In this document: positions 1-7,820 of the stretch, piece by piece | How positions within the stretch are numbered: the stretch's first letter is position 1 | Layout of the letters: every line of letters begins with the position of its first letter | Source: Fictibacillus phosphorivorans | GTDB lineage: Bacteria; Bacillota; Bacilli; Bacillales; Fictibacillaceae | Direction: 5' to 3' | DNA length: 64,000 nucleotides | Assembly: GCF_001629705.1 (NCBI RefSeq) | Contig: NZ_CP015378.1 | Span: forward strand, 310,001 to 374,000 | Notes under the pieces: generated by a model | Database searches by the model: none | What the model was told of the DNA's origin: nothing | What the model saw: only the letters and a program-made list of their open reading frames with translations | Position numbers and translations under genes: made by a program

Positions 1-582
1 CTAAGCTATGAATTTTACTATTACACGAGTGATATCATTCTCGTTTTTATGATGATTTGGGCGTTTATAACAGCAATCATAATTACAACGAGAGCGTATC
101 GTTATGACGATTTTTCTTTTGTTACGAACCGTACAATCAGCCAAGTTTCTAACATTCTATTTCTTTTATCAGCTAGTATTTTTGCAGGTATAACGGTTTA
201 TCTTTCTACTCATCTGTTCCAGATCTTAGCGTTCTATTTCAAAGATAATTATTCAATAATCGTTGATTCTTTATCGTTTACTGAATTCGTCATGGGAATA
301 ATTACTTCCATTCTTTATATTTTTCTGTTTGCTAGCGCAGGATATCTTGTTGGAATATTGATTCAACTGCATAAAGGTTTCTTGTTAATTATTCCTACTA
401 TCTTGTTTGGCGGACTACTTTTGGATGGGATGGGTGGCGATCCTAGGATTTTTGTGAATATAACTAAGTTCTTTGGAGATGAAACATCATTTATTCTATT
501 TATTTGTAAAGTCGCTATCGTTTCGTCGATTTTGCTGCTGACTAGCTTAGGAATCTCTAACAGAATGGAGGTAAGAAAATGA
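1..582 (+). CDS. Integral membrane protein, 3' part only (ABC-2 permease-like)
   Basis: The reading frame is open from the first base of the window, so the start lies upstream; the visible part is about 193 codons. It is almost entirely hydrophobic, with around five membrane-spanning stretches and a Gly/Asp-rich loop (GGLLLDGMGGDPR) before the last ones. The layout resembles the membrane subunit of an ABC-2-type exporter, but no diagnostic motif is visible. Its stop overlaps the next gene in an ATGA junction, so the two are probably translated together. The function is not recognised; a permease role is inferred from topology only. Confidence 0.6.
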   Translation, partial: LSYEFYYYTSDIILVFMMIWAFITAIIITTRAYRYDDFSFVTNRTISQVSNILFLLSASIFAGITVYLSTHLFQILAFYFKDNYSIIVDSLSFTEFVMGIITSILYIFLFASAGYLVGILIQLHKGFLLIIPTILFGGLLLDGMGGDPRIFVNITKFFGDETSFILFICKVAIVSSILLLTSLGISNRMEVRK

Positions 583-1280
583 TTAATATTGCTTTATTGT
601 TTGTAATTTTTGTGATTTTCGCATTTGGTATTGGAATCATAAAATCCTCAACTAGGGTAAACTTAGGAACAAGAAAAATCCGTTGGATTCTCGGGGGATA
701 TACCATTATTCTAGCGATTGCTACAGTGATTTCATTAAGCGTCCTTCCAAGCTACAAGAATGATCAAAAGGTAGCTACGGCAGCTGAAATGAACAAAATA
801 GAAAACGCTCAAAACAGGGCAGTAAACAATTTGTATTCAGGAAATCTAGATGACCTAGATCAAGCATTCTCTGAAAAGAAAAAGTGGTCTTTTCCTTTTA
901 ATGAAAAGTCGTTAGACATTGTTTTAACAGAGGGAGAAACAGGCATCATGAGTGTTTTTGCCGAACGAAAAAACACAAATGATGGAGAGATCGAAGCCTC
1001 ATACTTTGTAGGAAAATCTTATATTGATGGTGTAGATTTCACCAATGAATTGCATCCGCCAGAGCTATTATTGAACGGACAACAGCTGACCGTAAATAAT
1101 CCAACTTTAGTTACAGTTAGTTTCTCAAGATTCTCACCAGGCTTTGCATACAGTCAGTTCTCTAAGGGTGGGCACTTTAGTCAAGAAAATCGCAGCTCTG
1201 TAATAGGGCGTGATTTTATCCTTTTAAAGGTACCTAACGAGATTGAGATTAAAGGTGATATCAACTGGATAAACGAATAG
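579..1280 (+). CDS. Hypothetical membrane-anchored protein coupled to the preceding membrane gene
   Basis: The protein has 233 residues. Two N-terminal hydrophobic segments (about residues 2-20 and 36-57) are followed by a roughly 170-residue hydrophilic domain that would face outward. A GGAGG ribosome site lies 7 nt before the ATG, and the ATG overlaps the upstream stop by 4 nt, which indicates an operon with the truncated membrane protein. No catalytic motif or known family was recognised. The soluble part has an acidic stretch and a Ser/Phe-rich end. An accessory subunit of the upstream transporter is possible but is inferred only from the overlap. Confidence 0.65.
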   Translation: MINIALLFVIFVIFAFGIGIIKSSTRVNLGTRKIRWILGGYTIILAIATVISLSVLPSYKNDQKVATAAEMNKIENAQNRAVNNLYSGNLDDLDQAFSEKKKWSFPFNEKSLDIVLTEGETGIMSVFAERKNTNDGEIEASYFVGKSYIDGVDFTNELHPPELLLNGQQLTVNNPTLVTVSFSRFSPGFAYSQFSKGGHFSQENRSSVIGRDFILLKVPNEIEIKGDINWINE

Positions 1281-1293
1281 AGGGGAGCTTGTT

Positions 1294-2397
1294 ATGTTGG
1301 AAAAGCAAAACACATTACTAGACGCCTATAAAAATGCAAAATACCAAGTAACCGGACACGGAAAAAGAGATGTGTCTGTCCTGTTAGATTCTCTTTCAAA
1401 CCAAACAGGCCAGGAAGAAAGTGATATGTACGGCAGCGGTCACATCATTGATAGCTTTCAAGAAAAGATGGCCGCTTATTTAGGAAAAGAATCTGCTGTA
1501 TTCTTCCCGAGTGGGACGATGGCTCAGCAAATCGCTATGCGTATTTGGTGTGATGAAAAAGGAATTCAAAAAGTTGCGTACCATCCCTTATGCCACTTGG
1601 AAATTCACGAAGAAGATGGTTTGAAAGAACTTCACCACATTGAACCTGTGCTGCTTAGTGACCCTAATAAAATCATTAAAATGGATGACGTAGTCAACAT
1701 GAAGGAAGACGTTTCTTGTTTACTACTGGAACTTCCTCAGCGAGAGATCGGGGGGCAGCTGCCGACTTTCGAAGAATTACAGGGGATTTCTGATTACTGC
1801 AGAGAAAAAGGAATTAAACTTCATCTTGATGGAGCAAGACTGTTTGAAATTCTGCCCTTTTATGAAAAGACAGCCGCTGAAGTTTGTGCTATTTTTGATA
1901 GTGTTTATGTTTCTTTTTACAAAGGGATTGGTGGAGTCGCAGGTGCAATTTTAGCAGGGCCAAAAGACTTTGCTGAGAAATCAAAGGTTTGGAAAAGACG
2001 TCATGGCGGTGATTTGATCAGTCTTTATCCATATATCTTAAGCGCAGATTTTTATTTTGATCAGCGGGTTGGAAAAATGGAAGAGTATTATAAGGGAGCA
2101 AAGGAGTTAGCTGCGCTCTATAACGAGTGTGAAGGTGTATGCACGCTTCCGATAACTCCTGTTTCAAACATGTTTCATGTTCACATTCAGGCACCAAAAC
2201 ATGAAATGGAATGCATTTTGGCAGACACTTATGGTGAGAGTGGAGTTGGATTAACAGGACATCTTCGCGAGAATGGTGAGAATCGTTGTTTCTTTGAGGT
2301 AAGTCTAGGTGACAATTATCTAGAAGTACCTAATAATAATTTGAAAAAGACGTTCACAGTGCTGAATAAGAAGTTGAAGACAAGAACTTTAGTATAA
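1294..2397 (+). CDS. Threonine aldolase / beta-eliminating lyase family PLP enzyme
   Basis: This is a 367-residue fold-type I PLP enzyme of the low-specificity threonine aldolase group, which splits L-threonine or allo-threonine into glycine and acetaldehyde. The N-terminal phosphate-binding region reads FFPSGTMAQQ (about 70-79). The LHLDGARLFE segment (about 167-176) carries the Asp that contacts the PLP ring nitrogen. VSFYKGIGG places the Schiff-base lysine at about K210. The 367-residue length is somewhat above the roughly 340-350 residues typical of the family. A ribosome site (GAGGGGAG) precedes the ATG. It starts 13 nt after the previous gene but has no obvious functional link to it. 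The exact substrate cannot be read from the sequence. Confidence 0.85.
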   Translation: MLEKQNTLLDAYKNAKYQVTGHGKRDVSVLLDSLSNQTGQEESDMYGSGHIIDSFQEKMAAYLGKESAVFFPSGTMAQQIAMRIWCDEKGIQKVAYHPLCHLEIHEEDGLKELHHIEPVLLSDPNKIIKMDDVVNMKEDVSCLLLELPQREIGGQLPTFEELQGISDYCREKGIKLHLDGARLFEILPFYEKTAAEVCAIFDSVYVSFYKGIGGVAGAILAGPKDFAEKSKVWKRRHGGDLISLYPYILSADFYFDQRVGKMEEYYKGAKELAALYNECEGVCTLPITPVSNMFHVHIQAPKHEMECILADTYGESGVGLTGHLRENGENRCFFEVSLGDNYLEVPNNNLKKTFTVLNKKLKTRTLV

Positions 2398-2430
2398 TTA
2401 ATAGCGTTGTAATTTAGGATAGAACAGCAA

Positions 2431-2454
2431 AGAACTGCTAATCTTAGCAGTTCT
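2431..2454. terminator. Hairpin between convergent genes
   Basis: A 10-bp perfect stem (AGAACTGCTA / TAGCAGTTCT) with a 4-nt loop lies between the converging aldolase gene and matrix-protein operon. Neither side has a long U-tract, so it is a plausible but weak bidirectional terminator. Confidence 0.6.
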
Positions 2455-2469
2455 AGCTTGTTCTGAAAT

Positions 2470-3084
2470 TTAGTTATTCTCTGGATCTGTATCGTCGTTA
2501 TAAGCACCTGGAGCTTGTTTCGCGTTGAACGTCCAATCCACTTTAAGCTTGTCTCCTTGGAACTGGTTTTGATCTTCGCCATTATCTACGAACTGGAACA
2601 ATACGAACATTTTTTCTTTCTCACCTGGAGGAATACCATCCGGACGCTGTGTTGTGCCAACAAATTCATCAATTGCGGTAAGATCAGGTTGTTTTTCTTT
2701 TAGCTCTGCCAATGTTGTCTCAACAACAGGTACAGTTGCGCTGCTCGTGTTGTACATGATGGTTACCTTAATATGGTTTGCCAGATCATCCGTATTATCT
2801 GATTTTGCATCTTCAACGGAATACTTTGTATCTAGTAGTACTTGATAGATGTCTAGAGATCCCTTATTCTCAAACGTAAATTCACGGTACACTTCATCGC
2901 CAGGTTTAATATTATCAATGTTAACCACAGCGTTTGGATTGATGGAAAGATCTAACGTACCTGCAGCGAAAGTGTTTTTCGTTTCGAACGTGTCACTAAA
3001 GTAAGCGAACGTTCCTCCTCCCATTAAAGATAATCCTAGTGCAGCTGTCATAACGCCTTTGCTAATTGTCTTCGTAAACCCCAT
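2470..3084 (-). CDS. TasA/camelysin (CalY) family exported matrix protein
   Basis: The 204-residue precursor has a short positively charged start, a hydrophobic core and the motif GGGTFAYFSDT. This is the signature of signal peptides cut by SipW-type peptidases in front of TasA/CalY proteins, which form amyloid-like biofilm fibres or act as camelysin surface protease. The mature part has the beta-sandwich sequence typical of the family (NIKPGDEVYREFTFENKGSLDIY). The ATG at 3084 is preferred over an in-frame TTG at 3093, because GGAGG abuts the TTG but sits 9 nt from the ATG. It is last in a leftward operon after sipW and another exported protein. Whether it is closer to TasA or to camelysin is not resolved. 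Confidence 0.88.
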   Translation of the reverse strand: MGFTKTISKGVMTAALGLSLMGGGTFAYFSDTFETKNTFAAGTLDLSINPNAVVNIDNIKPGDEVYREFTFENKGSLDIYQVLLDTKYSVEDAKSDNTDDLANHIKVTIMYNTSSATVPVVETTLAELKEKQPDLTAIDEFVGTTQRPDGIPPGEKEKMFVLFQFVDNGEDQNQFQGDKLKVDWTFNAKQAPGAYNDDTDPENN

Positions 3085-3165
3085 TCTTCTCAACCTCCAT
3101 AGATATGTAATCTAGATTTATTAAACTCGTATGTATGGTTATATACATAGAGAGCTAACCAAAAT

Positions 3166-3711
3166 TTATGCTTTTCCCACATCTAATTTTCTAGCTGCTT
3201 TTACGATAGAAAAAACAGCTGAACTAAATAATAAGAACCCAGGAATAAATAACAAAAGAGCAGATGCTTCCTTAGATTGAGTCACATTTAAGGCATATCC
3301 GATATATGGAACTGTAAATCCTGAGTAACTTCCAATTACATCATTTGAAGGAACCGACCACATATCAGGTCCGTCATTGTTATCCCCTTTTGTGCGATAG
3401 AAAATTTGTCCGTTTTTATATTCAACATCGATAATTCTATGAGTAATCAACTTATCATCCATTTGAAACGTGATAATATTGCCATTTTTAAAAGTGGTGG
3501 TATCGTCTGCCTGTTTAATAGAGATGATAGATCCTGTTTGAAAGATAGGCTCCATCGATCCCGATAATACCGCTTTAATTTGATAACCAAAAACGGAAGG
3601 TTCTGATCCTGAGACACGTGACGATAGGATGATAAAAGCAAGTAAGATGAGCAACACAATAAAAGAGGTGCTTGCTAGTTTAGTTGTGAATTTCAACAGT
3701 TTTTTCGTCAT
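3166..3711 (-). CDS. sipW: Signal peptidase I, SipW type
   Basis: The 181-residue membrane peptidase has an N-terminal transmembrane helix (about 14-30), the catalytic serine in SGSMEP (S52), and histidine (THRI, about H91) where bacterial-type signal peptidases have lysine. That Ser/His arrangement defines the ER/archaeal-like SipW group. A C-terminal helix (about 156-174) is also present. The start at 3711 has a GGAG site 9 nt upstream; an in-frame upstream ATG at 3744 lacks one. SipW processes TasA-type proteins, and the operon holds two such substrates, one on each side. Confidence 0.92.
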   Translation of the reverse strand: MTKKLLKFTTKLASTSFIVLLILLAFIILSSRVSGSEPSVFGYQIKAVLSGSMEPIFQTGSIISIKQADDTTTFKNGNIITFQMDDKLITHRIIDVEYKNGQIFYRTKGDNNDGPDMWSVPSNDVIGSYSGFTVPYIGYALNVTQSKEASALLLFIPGFLLFSSAVFSIVKAARKLDVGKA

Positions 3712-3759
3712 GTTTTGTTTCTCCTTCGTTTTGTATAAGATCATCAGTATTCTTCACCT

Positions 3760-4314
3760 CTACTGACTAATAGGCTCTTCAAACATTTCTTCTTCATCAT
3801 CTTCTAACTTGTTAATACGAGCTTCAATAGAATGGTGTAATTGTTTAATAGATTGTAGGTCCACTGTCGTTTTTAATTTTTTGCTCAATTCGGTTGTCTC
3901 ATTACAACCTTTATAGACAAATTGGTATGTCTTTGAATCTAGTTTCTTCACCTGCTGCTCATAGTTTAAGAGCTCATTATGTATGTCTTCAAAATCACGG
4001 AGTAGTGAGTAAAGTGTTTGTTCTAATCCTGTAATTTCCTCAATGGTTTGTTTTAGCTTCTGTAAACTTGCATCATCGGCAGCGTTCGGAAGGGTTTTGT
4101 ATAGTGAGATTATTCTTGAATAAATGATTTTAGCCTTATCGTTAAGGCTTTCCACCGTGTCTGGAAAAACAACTGCAGCTGAAAGTTCCACCGGTTTAAT
4201 TTGAGCTTGGTCTGAAAAAGCTGCTTCGGTTTGACCGGTAATTTGAGCACTACAATAAAAAGATAGAGAGCATAGCCCCAACACAATAGCTCCTCTATGA
4301 AGCTTGCCTTTCAT
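3760..4314 (-). CDS. Exported protein of the sipW-tasA operon with SipW-type signal peptide
   Basis: The protein has 184 residues. A signal peptide (about 1-24) ends in TEAAFSDQ, which matches the A-x-FSD pattern seen next to SipW cleavage sites. The rest is predicted mostly helical, with a coiled-coil-like region (about 50-165) and a very acidic C-terminus (EDDEEEMFEEP). It may be the local counterpart of TapA or of the DUF4047 proteins found beside sipW in other bacilli; I am not certain of the family. It is first in the operon, 48 nt before sipW, so it probably sets operon expression. Confidence 0.7.
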   Translation of the reverse strand: MKGKLHRGAIVLGLCSLSFYCSAQITGQTEAAFSDQAQIKPVELSAAVVFPDTVESLNDKAKIIYSRIISLYKTLPNAADDASLQKLKQTIEEITGLEQTLYSLLRDFEDIHNELLNYEQQVKKLDSKTYQFVYKGCNETTELSKKLKTTVDLQSIKQLHHSIEARINKLEDDEEEMFEEPISQ

Positions 4315-4373
4315 ATCAGCCCTCCTCGTCTAGTGATTTGACCCTATTATTACAGAATGTGTTCGAGATTGTT

Positions 4374-4498
4374 ATTGGGTTAATTTATCGATAGAATATA
4401 GACATTTTTTGTCGAAAATAGCCTCCAAACGCTATTACCTCTTGAAAAACTGAGTAAAAATTAACCCAATTGACCACTTTTGAAATGTTCTTAATAAT
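4374..4498. promoter_or_regulatory. Divergent promoter region with a mirrored 13-bp box
   Basis: The sequence AAATTAACCCAAT occurs once on each strand: 4458-4470 reading right toward the protease, and 4386-4374 reading left toward the matrix operon. In both directions exactly 21 nt separate the box from TAATAAT, a -10-like element. On the right side TTGACC (4470-4475) lies 17 nt before AATAAT (4493-4498). The matching geometry suggests twin promoters bound by one regulator immediately upstream of the -35 position. The regulator is unknown. Confidence 0.6.
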
Positions 4499-4541
4499 TG
4501 AAATTATTCCGGAAGCACAATTTGATGAAGAGGTGAATGGC

Positions 4542-6287
4542 TTGAAAAAGAAAAGACAAAAACGATTGAACAAAAAAGTGGTAATCCCAGCAGTTCTAGC
4601 ATTGTCCGTAACATTTGGAGGTTTTTCATTACCTGGATCCAATGCACTTGCAAATTCTTCAACTGTTTTATTCCAAGCTCCTGAAGGGTTGAGTAAAGCA
4701 GAAATCGTTAAAGCGTATCTTCAATCACAGGTCGTTTCCGAGGTTGGAGCGAAATCAGCATCTACAATAGGTGAGCAGTTTAAAATCGTAAAAGAGTTTG
4801 CTGATAGTAGCACAAATACATACCACGTGCGAACTGTTGAGCAATACAATGGCATTCCGATCTACGGCAGTGGACAAACCGTTGCGTTGGACGCAAACAA
4901 TAATGTGTATGCGTCATTTGGGAAGGTGACTCAAAAATTAAGTCGATCTATCATTTCTACAGATCCATCCATCACGAAAGAAGATGCAGAAAGAACGGTT
5001 AAAGAGCAAATAGTTGCTGAGATTGGAGAAGTTAAGCAGTATGACGGCGTTGACACAGAATTAACGATCTATCCGCATGAAGGAAGAAACTACTTAACGT
5101 ACTTAGTTAAAGTTTCTACTTCTGTTCCTGCACCTGGGTTTTATCACTATTTTATAGATGCAACGACGGGTGAGATCGTTGATCATTTTAACGCGGTACA
5201 TGAAGCGGATGCTCCAGTAGTCGCACCGATTACGGGAAGAGGATTGGATTTATTCGGTAAAGTTCAAAACTTTATCGCTGTAAAAGATAATGTCTCAGGA
5301 AAAAGCTATCTACACGGTGCAGCAATTGGAGGGGGCACAACGACGAACCCTAACATAGTACCGGTTCATACGTACAAAGCGAACCGCATGGGTGAAACAC
5401 CTTTCATCTTACTATCCGGACTTTTTGGCTTCTCAGGTTTTGAAGTAGAGACTGGCACCTCTTTCTTTGCAGATCCGGCAGCGGTTTCAGCACATACGAA
5501 CTCGGTCAAAGTAAATACGTATTACCAAAATATTCATAAAAGAAATAGTCTTGATGGAAATGGGATGCCAATTGTAAGCACCGTACACATTGGTTCTAAA
5601 TGGAACAATGCAGCATGGAACGGAAAACAGATGCTCTATGGAGATGGTGACGGTATTCTGTTTAGTTCATTAGCTGGTGCGATGGATGTTGCAGGTCATG
5701 AGATGACACATGGAGTAATCTCTAAGACCGCAAACCTTACTTACCAAGGAGAGTCTGGTGCTATTAATGAATCCCTGGCTGATATCTTCGGTGCATTGTC
5801 TGAGATGCATTCACACGGATTAACAAGTCCATCTGAGTGGGAATTAGGTGAAGATATTTACACACCAAACGTACCAGGTGATGGCGGACTTCGTTCTATG
5901 AGCAATCCTAAATCCAGAAAGCTTTCTGCAGCTTATGGATTAAAGGATAATGCATACCCTGATCATTATGAAGATCGTTACCTAGGCGAGCTGGATAAGG
6001 GTGGGGTTCATATTAACAGCTCCATCAACAATAAAGCAGCTTATCTCATCTCTGAGGGAGGAGAGCATCACGGAGTTAAAGTTACGGGTATTACACGTTC
6101 AAAAACAGAGAAAATCTACTACCGTGCTTTAACGACCTATCTTGTACCTTCATCCGGATTCAAAGAAATGCGTGAGGCAGCGATTCAATCCGCTCGAGAT
6201 CTTTATCCAGATCGTAATGGAGCTCCATCTGCCGAAACAAAAGCTGTAATCGCAGCATACGATGCGGTTGGAGTTACGGCTCAATAA
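4542..6287 (+). CDS. M4-family neutral metalloprotease (bacillolysin/thermolysin type), secreted
   Basis: This is a 581-residue preproenzyme. It has a charged N-terminus (KKKRQKRLNKK) and hydrophobic signal core ending at SNALA, then an FTP and PepSY-type propeptide (about 45-230), then the catalytic domain. The zinc motif HEMTH is at about 386-390, followed by GAINESLAD with the third zinc ligand. A late HINSSINNKA segment carries the C-terminal subdomain. The TTG at 4542 is chosen because AGGTG sits 6 nt upstream and the signal peptide starts there; an in-frame TTG at 4470 overlaps the promoter. It digests extracellular protein. Divergence from the matrix operon and the neighbouring HTH-TPR regulator suggest coordinated post-exponential control. 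Confidence 0.93.
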   Translation: MKKKRQKRLNKKVVIPAVLALSVTFGGFSLPGSNALANSSTVLFQAPEGLSKAEIVKAYLQSQVVSEVGAKSASTIGEQFKIVKEFADSSTNTYHVRTVEQYNGIPIYGSGQTVALDANNNVYASFGKVTQKLSRSIISTDPSITKEDAERTVKEQIVAEIGEVKQYDGVDTELTIYPHEGRNYLTYLVKVSTSVPAPGFYHYFIDATTGEIVDHFNAVHEADAPVVAPITGRGLDLFGKVQNFIAVKDNVSGKSYLHGAAIGGGTTTNPNIVPVHTYKANRMGETPFILLSGLFGFSGFEVETGTSFFADPAAVSAHTNSVKVNTYYQNIHKRNSLDGNGMPIVSTVHIGSKWNNAAWNGKQMLYGDGDGILFSSLAGAMDVAGHEMTHGVISKTANLTYQGESGAINESLADIFGALSEMHSHGLTSPSEWELGEDIYTPNVPGDGGLRSMSNPKSRKLSAAYGLKDNAYPDHYEDRYLGELDKGGVHINSSINNKAAYLISEGGEHHGVKVTGITRSKTEKIYYRALTTYLVPSSGFKEMREAAIQSARDLYPDRNGAPSAETKAVIAAYDAVGVTAQ

Positions 6288-6296
6288 GTCAGTATG

Positions 6297-6329
6297 ATCC
6301 ACGAGAGAGTATTCTTTCGTGGATTTTTT
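6297..6329 (+). terminator. Intrinsic terminator of the protease gene
   Basis: A 12-bp stem with one mismatch (ATCCACGAGAGA / TCTTTCGTGGAT) is followed by TTTTTT, directly after the protease stop codon. Confidence 0.85.
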
Positions 6330-6382
6330 ATGGGAAAACAGTAGGTATTAGGACTTAAAAACATGACTTTAGAAGGGAAAAA

Positions 6383-6445
6383 ATGATTTTGAAAGAAACT
6401 TTTATCATTAAACATTTGTTCATGAGGAGAGACACATATGATTGA
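6383..6445 (+). CDS. Possible 20-codon upstream ORF overlapping the HTH-TPR gene
   Basis: An ATG 5 nt after GAAGGG opens a 20-residue frame whose TGA overlaps the start of the HTH-TPR gene by 8 nt. The peptide is basic and has no signal sequence, so it does not look like a secreted pheromone precursor. It may only serve translational coupling. Coding status is unproven. Confidence 0.25.
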   Translation: MILKETFIIKHLFMRRDTYD

Positions 6446-7679
6446 GGGAGAAATTATAAAATTTTATCGTAAAAGAAGAGGACTTTCTCAAGAGCAGCTG
6501 GGCAAAGATATCTGTACGACAACACATGTTAGTAAAATTGAGCGGGGGCAGACAAAGTATTCAACGGAGATTATTGCGTTATTCTCAAAACGACTAAATA
6601 TCGATATACAGAAGGAGATGCAGTTCTTTCAAGATATGGAGAAGAAACTCCATCAATGGCATAACTCTATTATCATGCAAAGGATGAAAGAAGTAGAAAA
6701 GACAAAAACTGAATTAGATCAATTTCCTATTGTTCAATCCTCAAAACATGCAGCATTGTATCAGTTGGTGCTTGTTCGCTATTTTCTTTTGAAAAAAGAA
6801 CCACAAAAAGCAGCAGAGGTTTTAAAGCGAATAAAAACGGAACACCTGAACCCATATGAGGACAACATGTATAAGCATGTAAAGGGAATTTATTATTTGC
6901 AGAAGTACAATAATTTTCATGTTGAGAATCGTAAGAAGGCAATCGAGCTCTTGAGTACAATTGATCGAACCTCCTATGGAAATGAAGAATACTGTTATCA
7001 TTTAGCGATGGCTTATCAATGGGTTGAATCCAAAACGATGGCATATATCAATGCAAAAAAAGCAGTGGACTATTTTAAGAGAAACAACAACTTCTCTAGA
7101 GCCATACAAGCAGAATCAGTCATGTTGCTTCAAATAGAATGTGCAACACAACATGATTTTGAACAAAAAGTTAACCGTTACCTACAATTGATTCAGGATA
7201 GTGAAACGTTAAACGAAATGGGTATTATCGGAATGCTGCTACATAATTTAGGATTGGAATTCTTTAAAAGAAAAGATTATAAGAATGCCCATATCTATTA
7301 CCTGAAAGCGCTAAAGATGGCTGATAAAAAAACAGCCATTTATTTAAACCGATTGTATAATTATTTGGACAATAGTATTGATGGTAAACTTCAGTCTCAA
7401 AAGCAGAATTTAAAAAGTGCAGAAGAAGGATTATCAGCAGCGAGGATGTTAAACCACCCTTTATATCTGCACTTGTTTCAACTGCACTTATTTATTATAA
7501 AGGGCGAGACAGAGCCTTATTTTAGTTACTTAGAAAATATAGCTCTGCCATTTTTTCAAGCTCACAACCAATTCAGTAGGGTTGATAAGTTTGGAAAGCA
7601 ACTATATCACTTTTATGCAGATACGAAGCAGTACGAGAAGGCGATCGAAATCTCCGCACTGTTTTTATCTAGAGAATAA
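6438..7679 (+). CDS. HTH-TPR transcriptional regulator of the NprR/PlcR (RNPP-like) type
   Basis: The protein has 413 residues. An XRE-type helix-turn-helix lies at about 5-60 (GLSQEQLGKDIC...HVSKIERGQ). About 330 residues of helical TPR repeats follow (for example LGLEFFKRKDYKNAHIYYLKA). This is the architecture of RNPP quorum-sensing regulators such as NprR, which in the B. cereus group controls the neutral protease gene. Here the regulator sits 150 bp downstream of an M4 protease, so a similar job is likely. No clear signal-peptide-bearing pheromone gene follows it, unlike nprX after nprR; the next 140 bp hold only a 7-codon ORF. It could respond to a peptide encoded elsewhere or be peptide-independent. 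Confidence 0.75.
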   Translation: MIEGEIIKFYRKRRGLSQEQLGKDICTTTHVSKIERGQTKYSTEIIALFSKRLNIDIQKEMQFFQDMEKKLHQWHNSIIMQRMKEVEKTKTELDQFPIVQSSKHAALYQLVLVRYFLLKKEPQKAAEVLKRIKTEHLNPYEDNMYKHVKGIYYLQKYNNFHVENRKKAIELLSTIDRTSYGNEEYCYHLAMAYQWVESKTMAYINAKKAVDYFKRNNNFSRAIQAESVMLLQIECATQHDFEQKVNRYLQLIQDSETLNEMGIIGMLLHNLGLEFFKRKDYKNAHIYYLKALKMADKKTAIYLNRLYNYLDNSIDGKLQSQKQNLKSAEEGLSAARMLNHPLYLHLFQLHLFIIKGETEPYFSYLENIALPFFQAHNQFSRVDKFGKQLYHFYADTKQYEKAIEISALFLSRE

Positions 7680-7688
7680 GATAAGTCA

Positions 7689-7728
7689 TGCAGGATAGGT
7701 TGGATATTTAATCCCCTGTCTTTTTTTG
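7689..7728 (+). terminator. Weak terminator after the HTH-TPR gene
   Basis: CAGG...CCTG with an inner GGAT/ATCC pairing is followed by seven T residues (7721-7727). The stem is imperfect. Confidence 0.4.
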
Positions 7729-7752
7729 TTCAAAAAAGTTAGAAAATTTATA

Positions 7753-7803
7753 TTGAAAGTTATTTTTGCGTCAGTTATAATTTCATTAACGAAAGCGCTT
7801 TCG
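7753..7803 (+). promoter_or_regulatory. lacI-type regulator promoter with 14-bp operator
   Basis: TTGAAA (7753-7758), a 17-nt spacer and TATAAT (7776-7781) form a near-consensus sigma-A promoter. The perfect palindrome CGAAAGCGCTTTCG (7790-7803) sits over the expected transcription start. The same palindrome precedes the sugar-binding-protein gene, so the regulator probably represses itself. The core also resembles CcpA cre sites, so catabolite control through the same DNA is possible. Confidence 0.8.
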
Positions 7804-7820
7804 GTAAAGAGGAGATAACA

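Noticed and set aside
7728..7820. Hydrophobic small frame after the HTH-TPR gene as a pheromone precursor
   Set aside because: It would start at TTG without a ribosome site and run through the lacI promoter and operator, so it is not credible as an NprX-like gene.
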